Source: Toxorhynchites rutilus septentrionalis (taxonomy: Eukaryota > Arthropoda > Insecta > Diptera > Culicidae). From it: a stretch of DNA of 64,000 nt. The notes under the pieces were generated by a model. That model searched no databases, was not told the origin of the DNA, and saw nothing but the letters and a program-made list of their open reading frames with translations. The stretch's first letter is position 1; every line of letters starts with the position of its first letter. The DNA lies in NCBI RefSeq assembly GCF_029784135.1, contig NC_073745.1, forward strand, positions 76,565,569-76,629,568, in the 5' to 3' direction. Made by a program: the position numbers and the translations under genes. Of this stretch, positions 55,716 through 64,000 are shown piece by piece.

Positions 55716-57082
55716 GCTGCTTTGTGTCATTGTAAACAAACAAGGCTTCAATTTATATTCTAGTGTGTAGGTATTAGTGACTACCATACACTGCATGATT
55801 TTCATATGTGTGTGTAAGCGCTGAGCGTAAACGAATAGTTTTGAGTTTTTCAAGTGTCAAGTTTCTATTACACCAGTTACATTTTCCGTTGTTTTAGTTG
55901 TTTTGATCAATCAATCTGGAAAATGTCGAAGGGAAAAGCGCTCACGGAGAGAGAAGAAAGACAATCGATGCATTTCACCAAGAAAATGTTGGCTCAATTA
56001 TTTGGCGAATCTTCAAGGATACAGTAAGAAGGAGAGAGCTCCACATAAATCGAAGATCTTGGATCGAGATAAGCGGGAAATAGCTAGAACAGCTTCGAAT
56101 ATCTAAAAATCGCTTTCGCAAGTGAAGCAATATTTCAATTTAAATGTTACTCTGGTAACAATTTGTCAAGTTTAGGTAAAAAATCCTCACATAAAGAGGG
56201 CTTAAAAGGTTAAAGCCCCTAATCTTACACCATCTCACATCGGAAGACGTCTGGGTTTTGTCAAAGCTCACATGAACCGACACTGGGACAATGATATGTT
56301 GTAACAAAGAATGTTTCCAAAAGAATACATTTTGCTATATACCTTAACGAAAAGTTCTTCAATATATAGATTATCTTCACTGACGAAAAAAAGTTCAATT
56401 TGGATGGTCCTGATGGTTTCAACGGGTCAGTACGGGCGTGATTTACGGAAGAAGGAACGGTTTTTTTTTTCAACCAGGAATTTTTGCATAGTTTGGGCGG
56501 GATTCTATGCAACCGGAAAGCTCAAGATGGCTTTCACATCATTCAAGGATTACATACATGTCCATTCTCCTAGCGTTTTGGCGTGGATATCGTAACAAAA
56601 AATTCACATTCCAGCAAAACAATGCAAACTAAGCAATAGATTAAGAACCAAATACATATTTTTTGGACTGCCCAGCTCGCTCTCCAGGCTTGAATCCTGT
56701 TGAAAATCTTAGGGGGATCCTTGTACGCAGCATCTAATGGAAAACGGTACACCACGATTGAAGAGCTCAAGGTCGCAATTTCGGAAACATGGAAAAATAT
56801 CGAGTACCGCTCAGCAGAATTTGGTAAATAGTATTCCAACACGAATTTTCCAAGATATTAGCCGAAATGGCAAAGTTACCAATTATTGACATGTAAATCA
56901 GCCGATTGTTTGAATTTTTCATTTATAATACTTTTGAATTTTGAAATGATCCTATAGAAACTGGACAGCTGAAATTATCATATTTAAGCACAATAATTAA
57001 ACAAACAACTCTTTTGAACGAAATTGACGTTAAATATACTTTATTCTAAGCATTCAACAATGTATGAATGTATCTTGTTGAA
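55716..57082 (+). mobile_element. About 1.37-kb segment present in R copy 1 but absent from R copy 2
   Basis: Bounded by GCCGTAAG on the left and TTCTAA on the right; in copy 2 these are directly adjacent. It carries the degenerate Tc1-like transposase. It is either an insertion into R, or R copy 2 is an internally deleted derivative. Terminal repeats of the segment itself are not evident. Confidence 0.6.
55923..56870 (+). pseudogene. Tc1-like transposase, heavily degenerate
   Basis: ATG at 55,923: MSKGKALTEREERQSM..F, then frame breaks. Recognisable later: IIFTDEKKFNLDGPDGFNGS (first catalytic Asp in TDEKKF), a GIL/WGAF-like region, FTFQQNNAN (QQDNA box with the catalytic Asp changed to Asn), YFLDCPARSPGLNPVENLRG (catalytic Glu in NPVEN), then TIEELKVAI-like and NLVNSIPTRI-like C-terminal text. 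Between the second acidic site and the Glu only about 27 codons remain instead of 34, so there is a deletion. Multiple stops. DPDG/LNPVEN text places it in Tc1 (DD34E-like); exact family unresolved. Confidence 0.7.
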
Positions 57083-57225
57083 ATTCTAACTGTTTGTGTT
57101 GCAACGAAATATGATCAGGGTGGTCTTATAGATAGTGTATTTCCAAAACATCTGCGAACGTTTCATATTGATACGTTTAGTCGTTTTCTCTAGCAGATTT
57201 TTCGAAGTTTGGAGTAAATTAGTGG
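57083..57225 (+). repeat. Family R, copy 1, right part
   Basis: Matches the reverse complement of about 60,885-60,995: TAGTGTATT.CC.AAACATCTG, CATATTGATACGTTTAG, GTTTGGAGTAAATTAGTGGA. Copy 2 continues beyond this point; copy 1 does not. Confidence 0.75.
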
Positions 57226-57245
57226 AGCTCTTCATCGTCAATTGT

Positions 57246-58126
57246 AGGGGAAAGTCGGGAAAGACGGACAGGGTAGGAAAGACGGACACCCCTTGATAAT
57301 TTACCTTTTTATTTTAAATTTTAATGATGTATAAACTTGCAATATATGTATCAATACCTTTGACACTTACTGTGTACACCTAGCTAACTTTCTGTTAAAA
57401 TTGTAGATAAGCACAAAAAAGTAATCTACAAAGAGCAGCTCGATGTAAATTTTCGTCTGCAGGAAATGAGGTTCTCAATATTATCGATTAATTTTTCGGG
57501 GTATTTTTCGATACGTGAATGTTTTGCCATCACTTCTATTCCAGTTTATCGAATCAGCGGTGAAGTACTCCAAAATATTGACGAGAATATAATATCAACC
57601 AAGTCGGGTAAGACGGACACTCAGTCGACAAAGAATAAACATTTTCCGCCTTCTTTTATTAGCAGATGCCCATTAACTACGTTTGCAACTGCAACCGCAT
57701 ATAATGGACGAATCAGCAGAGCTTTTTTTTTTAAACGTAATCCGAATTTCCGAATGACGGAAGCTATTTTAGACATGAAAAAAAAGGATAAATTACAAGC
57801 ACTTCTAGCTGATTCTAGTCTAGTTTTTTTTTTGCTAAATTATCTTTAAGCCATATTTGAGCACCTCAAAACTTATCGAGTACATAAACTTTAATTTTAA
57901 GTTAGCGTCCATCTTTCCTGCCAAGTGTCCGTCTTTCCCGACTGAATCTTATTTTTTAAAATATGCCGGACATATTCATTTTTCAAAATTTCTGCCTTAA
58001 AGACAAATTTTATTATAAAAGGCGATCTAGACTATCAATTTGTGGTGAGATAGCTAGATATGTTTGTGAAGTTCACGAAAAAAAACAACTTTTACTTAAG
58101 GTGTCCGTCTTTACCACCCTTCCCCA
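57246..58126. mobile_element. Nonautonomous TIR element with AAGACGGACA ends, 881 bp
   Basis: Left end AGGGGAAAGTCGGGAAAGAC; the right end, reverse complemented, TGGGGAAGGGTGGTAAAGAC. The AAGACGGACAC motif repeats inside each end (57,280, 57,609, and inverted 57,927 and 58,101). A 127-codon plus-strand frame (57,466-57,849) ends TEAILDMKKKDKLQALLADS but matches no transposase I know. Confidence 0.6.
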
Positions 58127-58575
58127 CCCGGAAATAGAGTAGTGCGGCGCAATGGTTCGCACCTAACTGTTGTCATCCAATAATTCTTGAAATAAAAGCA
58201 AATAAAATTCAGTTTGCTTACCAAATTGTAACTATATATATTACCTTCGAAACGTAGTACAATCATTTCTCGAGTTTTGTTTGTAGTTAGACAAAAACCT
58301 ATTTTAATACAAAATGGCAAGTGCGTACTTTTGCTCCACAGTGGGGGCAAAGGTGCGCACTTTTTGAATAGTACTTCTGAGTTAATTTGTAACAAAAATA
58401 AATGCTTTATCATTACCGGCGGAAGAAGCATCATTACCATAGTGTGTAGGCACGATCGAGTGGGGAGGAGGAGGGTGCGATATGATGTTTTATTGGTGGA
58501 GATGGGTGGGTGTTATGGTCGAACATACCACATGGAAATTTTTGGGAGGGAGGAGACCGCCAATATATGATTATA

Positions 58576-59839
58576 TTAGGCTGTCAAAAAAGTCCTGCGG
58601 TATTTCCGCGAGGTGTCGTTGTAAGCGCGTAGTTCTAGATGTATTCATTGTATCGAGTCATACTATAGCTTGTTGGAAAGGTATATTTGACAGTGTTTTG
58701 TTTGGTTAAGCCATTCGTGAGTTATAATGTACAAATATGGAGCAAAATAAAGAGAAAATCCGACATATTTTACAGTACTACTATGACAAAGACAAAAATG
58801 CATCTCAAGCTGCCAATAAAATTTGTGCAGTTTATGGACCCGATACAGTTTCCATTTCCACCGCACAACGATGGTTTCAACGTTTTCGTTCTGGTGTAGA
58901 GGTCGTCGAAGATGCGCCACGCTCCGGAAGGCCTGTCGTCGAAAATTGCGACAAAATCGCTGAATTAGCCGAGAAACACCGGCATAGTAGCAGCCGTACC
59001 ATCGGCCAAGAGCTGGGGATAAGTCATCAAACCATTTATTAACCATTTGAAGAAGCTTGGATTCACAAAGAAGCTCGATGTATGGGTGCCACACACGTTG
59101 ACGCAAAAAAACATCTTTGACCGTATCGACGCATGTGAATCGCTGCTGAATCGCAACAAAATCGACCCGTTTCTGAAGCGGATGGTGACTGGCGATGAAA
59201 AGTGGGTCACTTACGACAACGTGAAGCGCAAACGGTCGTGGTCGAAGCCCGCTGAAGCGGTTCAGACGGTGGCCAAGCCCTCATTAACGGCCAGGAAGGT
59301 TCTGCTGTGTGTTTGGTGGGATTGTCAAGGAATAATCTATTATAAGCTGCTTCCCTATGGCTAAACGCTCAATTCGGACCTGTACTGCCAACAACTGGAC
59401 CGCTTGAAGGTAGCACTCATGAAGAAGAGGCTATCTTTGATAAGCAGAGGCCGCATTGTCTTCCATCAGGACAACGCCAGGCCGCACACTTCTTTGGTGA
59501 CGCGCCAGAAGCTCCGGGAGCTCGGATGGGAGGTTCTTTTGCATCCGCCGTATAGTCCGGACCTTGCACCAAGTGACTACCACCTGTTTTTGTCCATGGC
59601 GAACGAGCTAGGTAGTCAGAAGTTAGCCACAAAAGAGGCCTGTGAAAATTGGCTATCCGAGTTTTTTGCCAATAAGGAAGCGAGCTTCTATAACAGGGGT
59701 ATTATGAAGTTGGCATCTCGTTGGGAACAAGTCATCGAACAAAACGGCGCATATTTGACTTAAAACAGATGATTGTAACTAATTTTATGAACAAATGAAA
59801 ATTCAAAAAAAATACCGCAGGACTTTTTTGACAGCCTAA
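58576..59839 (+). mobile_element. Mariner (DD34D) transposon, 1,264 bp, complete ends
   Basis: 30-bp terminal inverted repeats starting TTAGGCTGTCAAAAAAGTCC, TA target at 58,574-58,575 and 59,840-59,841. TATATGATTA also lies on both sides, probably a coincidence in AT-rich DNA. Inserted into the GTAGTGCGG element. Confidence 0.93.
58737..59763 (+). pseudogene. Mariner transposase, one frameshift and one nonsense codon
   Basis: ATG at 58,737: MEQNKEKIRHILQYYYDKDK. Helix-turn-helix region with WFQRFRSG, then VEDAPRSGRP linker, IGQELGISHQTIY. A one-base insertion near 59,040 gives an early TAA; the frame resumes HLKKLGFTKKLDVWVPH. Catalytic MVTGDEKWVTY (Asp), VFHQDNARPHTS (Asp), YSPDLAPSDYHLF (Asp), with 34 residues between the second and third, so DD34D. 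A TAA at 59,362 sits in LLPYG-stop-TLNSDLY. C-terminus WEQVIEQNGAYLT at 59,763. Length about 341 residues fits the family. Young copy with all catalytic residues present. Confidence 0.92.
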
Positions 59840-60779
59840 TATATGATTAGAAATTATTTTTATGTACATAATCTATACTCGCGGTATATAATTTCTTTTT
59901 TGACATATAAACCTGATGCAGACTGAGACGCATCAATCCTGATACTGACTATCTAAATCCGTTGCTCCTTGCTTGAGTTAAATCATGAGGAACGGACACC
60001 AAATCATTTTTATTGATCATCAAGTATCCCGAAGCCTCTGTCGGGACATTTGAGCATTTCTGGAGTGCATTTCTTCAAATCAGTTTTCTTCTTGTAGGTC
60101 CCGCTAACAATTTGGTTGAAAACATTTTATAACTTTTTTTCAGAGCAGAACCCTGGTGCGCGCCTTTGCCCCACAAGCAATTTTTGAACTAACCGAATTA
60201 AAAAAAAACGCACTTGAACTTTTTCACAAAAACGAATACGCACCATTATCTACTATAGAATGAAGGTTTTCTTGACAGTGTAGTTTCGAACCTTCCAGTT
60301 ATTTTAGGTAAGTTAATCGTCATGTCCAAAACTGAAAAAAATAGAACAAAACTTCGCAAAACTCTTTTTACCTCATAACTTTTTGCCACTTTCATGAAAT
60401 GTATCTTATTCATATGTTTGAGCTGCTGGTTTAATAATGTATCAAACAAATACACTGTTGTCGAAATTTTATGCTCGTTTGCTTCAAAAACGCCAAATCG
60501 CACTTTTGTCCCGTGCACACCTTTGCCCCGCACTACTTAAGCATTTCAAGTTATTATTACAGAGTGTCCGGAATATGAAGCTGTTCGGAACGGTAACTCA
60601 AAACGCATGGAAACGAAAGTTTTTTTTTCCAATTAATTTATGTGTAAGCTCAATCGCATAAGCTTTGCCGAGCCGCCAATTCAAGATTTGTTTATACAAA
60701 ATTGCAACTTAAATCTATGTTTAGTAGGTTTCGACCGATTACATGCGGTTTACTCGAGGTTAAGGGGGCAACAATTTTT

Positions 60780-61270
60780 GTGGGACGGGTCATAAAACGA
60801 AAGTTACGAATCATTCATTTTGAAATTCGCGTAGCATTTTGTACTTCTGGTGCAATTTGCGATTAAATGCAATTTTTTTCCACTAATTTACTCCAAAATT
60901 TAAAAAATCAGCTAAACGTATCAATATGAGACATTCACAGATGTTTAGGTAATACACTATGCTAATAATGGGCCTGCAAACATTAGAACTTACTGCGATA
61001 TTTGCAGAATTACAGTGGATTTTGTAAAGCACTATAAAATTCGTTCTTTTAACTTTTTTTGAAATCGATGTAAAAAATTTAATTAATTTTTGTGTCGTCA
61101 AGGTAACAAATTATGTTGTGCAGAATTTATTGGAATTTTCGAAACTGCCTTTCGATTTGCGATGCGATGGTTGTTTATTGAATAATTCACCATCAAAAAC
61201 GAACGGGTAATTTTTCATTCAAACTGAAACATCTCTGTATGGAAATGTCCTACAGGAACGTTGAAGGAAC
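60780..61270 (-). repeat. Family R, copy 2 (contiguous form)
   Basis: Reverse complement of copy 1 with the Tc1-bearing segment missing: left and right parts of copy 1 are adjacent here at about 60,995. It extends about 100 bp past copy 1's right part and shares that extension (GTACTTCTGGTGCAATTT) with copy 3 at 4.2 kb. Confidence 0.8.
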
Positions 61271-63308
61271 CAAATGAAAGCTGGTTGATAATGTTAATTC
61301 GATTTGCTGTTGAGTTGATTAGCAAAAAACTGTGTTAGTCCTCTAAATATTTGGAAAAACTGAAAAATGTTTTTCTTATTTCTTGCCGCCAATGTAGTCC
61401 ACTATACCTACACACACCAATATAAAAATATGTACGTGTAATATTGTAGCTTCAAAATGATGTATATCTCATACATATAGGTTGATTTTTCACGAAGTTA
61501 CATCATGTTTATTAACACTTAAAATTTCCGACTTCGAACTCTCTTCCTCTATTTTTTTGTTTAGTGTATACGACATTGGCAGGCCTTTTTGTCAGCAGTT
61601 CGTCTTCAAAATAAAGTACATATAATGTAGTACATAAAGTACTTGATAGATCAAGTAAAAGCTGTCTACAAACAAAGTACGACTGTCATTTCATAGTTTA
61701 TCCGTATAGTTTATCATATCTGTGTATTGAAGGATCTCACTGTAACGTTCTAAGATAAGCTGAATCAATGAACTATTCTGATGCATTATTGGGTTAGTAC
61801 GACAATAAATGTCTTAGTATTGTTGTCTTAGAGAATTTGAAATTCAAATTTTATTCAATGATTTTATGTGCGCCTTCTTTATTTGCCGGTCTCTGTAATT
61901 CCATCGTTTTCTGAGAGGCGTAACAGGAGTAACGGTTCAGCAATCGGACAAAGGTTCGCGAATCGGATAGACGGGGTTAAACGCTGATTCATAACGTTCA
62001 AACGGCACCGAAGCTTTTACACACGAAAGCTAAGCTGCGCAGCATAACACATTGTCACGCTTTGTGCGAGCATGCAGGGAACAGTGTTGTCAAATAAGTT
62101 ATTGTTATGGAAAATCGATAATATGTTTGAAAAAATGCTAAAAATTATCATATCAAAAATTACCATCTCCTATATTGTATGATCAATTTAAATTACGAAT
62201 AAAGTATTAGTGAAGGGTATCAACAATAGTTGATATTTTTTTTCCAAAAAGTAATAGATATAAAACCAGCTGTAGATATGAATATAATTCAAATATAACG
62301 AGAACTATTATGCTTTCTAAGAGATTTAAAAATTGAATTTAATATTATATTATTATTACCAAATCCTAGGTTTCCGTTGTTTTTCTTCCAAAATTTTACA
62401 ACTAACCTTATTGTTTTGATCAACCCATTTGAATCATTTGAAGCAACGCTTGAAACTTTCTACAAACAATACCACGATGAGCTTGCTTCTAAGAAACATG
62501 AGAGGAATACAAAAAAAATTATCTAAACTTAAAACATCATCAATCTTCGTAACATTTTTCAGTTCCATAGAGCCGGCTGGGTGAAGTAGTTAATACTGAC
62601 GTTTGGTATTTCTCATGTAGGCATGGAACAAAAACTATGAAATAGAGGAGTTGATAATAGCATTACATTATACAGAGTGGCAGATAGTTGACCCGGAAGA
62701 TTTCAGAAAATGATAGAGAATCATATTTGATGAAAAGACTCCTTCTACGCATATGGTCGAATCTCAATCTCAAGGGTTATAAAATTTGAACTTTTCTTAA
62801 ACTGGTTCTGATTCCAGAAGTACGCTACTTAGAGCAAATCTCCTTGTGGATACTGTTGTAAAACATTTGAATTAGCGTAAAGAGTCATATTTTAAAAGTA
62901 AAAAATATGAAAGTTAGTATTCTATTCTTTTATATCCCGTTTATTTTTATAGACTCAGTTACATAAGGTTTAGGGATCCACATTCTTGACTATATTTTTG
63001 ATACTGTTATATATTGATATTTTCTATCTATGGAGAGTGAAATATGAAACCGATTACTCGCAGTCGACTCGAATTAGGATAGGGCCAGTTTTCTTCAGGA
63101 AGAGGAAGGGATAAAAGAGATTGAGACAATATTGGTGATTAAAAGAAATTTCCAATTCGTTCCCTTAGAAGTTATTATCAATTTTCTCCCAAAAATGCAT
63201 GATAAATTTATTTTTTCTCATCAACCAAATTGAAACTCTCTAACCACTATACAATTCGTCCTTTGATACCCAATCTATTTTTTTTAAATTTTCGCTGCAA
63301 TATCATGT
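61271..63308. other. Unassigned AT-rich DNA
   Basis: No ORF, RNA gene or repeat partner recognised. A slightly GC-richer patch at 61,905-62,080 has no coding signature. Confidence 0.45.

Positions 63309-63339
<31 letters not shown>
63309..63339 (-). repeat. (AAAT)n 3' tail of the LINE at the right edge
   Basis: Seven to eight TTTA units on the plus strand, about 63 bp downstream (minus sense) of the LINE stop codon. Simple-repeat tails of this type end many LINEs of the Jockey/CR1 group. Confidence 0.7.
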
Positions 63340-63340
<1 letters not shown>

Positions 63341-63402
63341 ATCTGATTCATCTGACATCTGTGGTCTTAATGAATAAATATATAATAATATAGTACAATT
63401 AT

Positions 63403-64000
63403 TTATACAATCGACGAACTAGTTAATCTGTTTTTAAAGCGGCTGGATGTCTCGCCGAAATCAAATAGATCCTCCACCAATGTGAAAGTTCGAATCATCG
63501 ACGACAGCGGTTCGTTGTATCCGAATAAAGTACGATGAAATCTGTTCTGTAGCAAAGATCGCTGTCGGAGAGGTCGTTGAGCAGCACGAAGGTCCAGTAA
63601 TGAAAGTTGTCGAGGAGAATCAACTTCCCCATTGAACAGCTTTGATACGAAAACTGCCTGTTGTATTCTGCGTCTTCTCTCAAGAGTGTCCAGGCTTAAA
63701 AGTCTGCATCGATCCGGGTAAGCAGGAAGATTCAATGGATCGCGCCAAGGTAGATGACGCAAGGCCAACCGGATGAATCTTCGCTGTACACGCTCAATCC
63801 TCAAATTCCAGAAAATCACATTTGGAGTCCAAACAACGGCTGCAGTTTCGAAAATTGGTCGTACTAAAGCGCAATATAAGGACTTCAAGCAGTATGGGTC
63901 AGTGAAATCCTTCGCAATCTTCGAAATAAATCCGAGCTGTCGGTTTGCCTTGGCAATGATTGAGGTGTAATGAGCGTTGAAGTTCAATTTCTGATCCAGC
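63403..64000 (-). CDS. LINE ORF2 C-terminus (post-RT region), partial at window edge
   Basis: 3' part of a non-LTR retrotransposon polyprotein that would carry endonuclease and RT upstream, outside the window. The frame is open to the edge: LDQKLNFNAHYTSIIAKANR, QLGFISKIAKDFTDPYCLKS, LYCALVRPIFETAAVVWTP (the conserved thumb/connection motif), RIERVQRRFIRLALRHLPWR, CRLLSLDTLERRRRIQQAVF and the end ETSSRFKNRLTSSSIV. No stop or frameshift in the 198 codons visible, so this copy is young or intact. The pattern is that of insect Jockey-superfamily LINEs; clade to be confirmed from the RT. The 3' UTR is short and ends in the (AAAT)n tail. Confidence 0.82.
   Translation of the reverse strand, partial: LDQKLNFNAHYTSIIAKANRQLGFISKIAKDFTDPYCLKSLYCALVRPIFETAAVVWTPNVIFWNLRIERVQRRFIRLALRHLPWRDPLNLPAYPDRCRLLSLDTLERRRRIQQAVFVSKLFNGEVDSPRQLSLLDLRAAQRPLRQRSLLQNRFHRTLFGYNEPLSSMIRTFTLVEDLFDFGETSSRFKNRLTSSSIV

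Larger units (their letters stand above)
58139..60536. mobile_element. TIR element with GTAGTGCGG ends, split by a mariner
   Basis: Left GTAGTGCGGCGCAATGGTTC; the right end, reverse complemented, GTAGTGCGGGGCAAAGGTGT. Subterminal GGGGCAAAGGTGCGCAC (58,346) and its inverted form GCGCGCCTTTGCCCC (60,152) repeat the theme. Without the mariner it is about 1.13 kb. No transposase of its own. It begins 13 bp after the previous element ends. Confidence 0.6.

Noticed and set aside
58564..59849. 10-bp target duplication TATATGATTA of the mariner
   Set aside because: Mariners duplicate TA only; the longer match is offset from the left end by two bases and the flanks are low-complexity AT.

Overview
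This window looks like TE-dense euchromatin of a culicine mosquito, most probably Aedes. That is inferred from the mix of elements: tRNA-derived SINEs, a mosquito-type DD37E ITm transposon, an I-clade LINE with RNase H, an L1/Tx1-like LINE, many TA-flanked and 8-bp-TSD MITEs, introns of about 70 nt, and AT-rich DNA with short GC-richer islands. No complete, undamaged host gene is visible. Translations that look like starts are often not ATG, and most short ORFs are noise.

Layout. 0.4-2.3 kb: mariner remnants and a degenerate tandem repeat. 2.3-9 kb: mostly unassigned DNA, one copy of a dispersed repeat (family R) and a GC-richer stretch at 5.1-6.7 kb that could hold 5' exons. 9.0-13.3 kb: a SINE-like insertion, a 2.3-kb cluster of direct and inverted repeats (10.6-13.0 kb) and a complete tRNA-SINE with a 13-bp target duplication. 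13.8-16.2 kb: four short GC-rich blocks that look like alternative terminal exons of a plus-strand host gene. 17.1-23.3 kb: a histone graveyard, with a degenerate H2A gene with TATA box, a degenerate H1 tail and four histone 3' stem-loops, mixed with a SINE, LINE and Tc1 debris and a 94-95 bp tandem array. 23.5-28.8 kb: LINE fragments, a TIR element, a hAT MITE and a 2-kb foldback element carrying repeated GTGACGTGACAAC-like motifs. 28.8-40.8 kb: mainly unassigned, UTR-like DNA with a small two-exon minus-strand gene candidate (31.2-31.6 kb), a 1,045-bp hAT element, a second near-identical SINE and a stack of nested TA elements (35.9-37.4 kb).

40.8-55.1 kb is the richest block. It holds a 264-bp hairpin abutting a DD37E transposon that has collapsed into a palindrome around an (AT)n core, a nearly full-length L1/Tx1-like LINE (43.3-47.7 kb), a minus-strand ORF of unknown identity, and a 6.66-kb I-clade LINE (48.4-55.06 kb) bounded by a 12-bp target duplication and carrying a second DD37E element with 49-bp perfect TIRs. 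55.4-61.3 kb is another nest: two inverted copies of family R enclose a degenerate Tc1 transposase, two back-to-back TIR elements and an almost intact DD34D mariner. The right edge (63.3-64.0 kb, minus) holds the 3' end of a Jockey-superfamily-like LINE running out of the window.

Functionally these are layered selfish elements rather than a cooperating gene set. Every transposase and reverse transcriptase with both ends in view has at least one frameshift, nonsense codon or deletion. The points most worth checking are the histone relic cluster, the composite palindromes, and the possible host exons at 13.8-16.2 kb, 31.2-31.6 kb and around the I-LINE insertion site.
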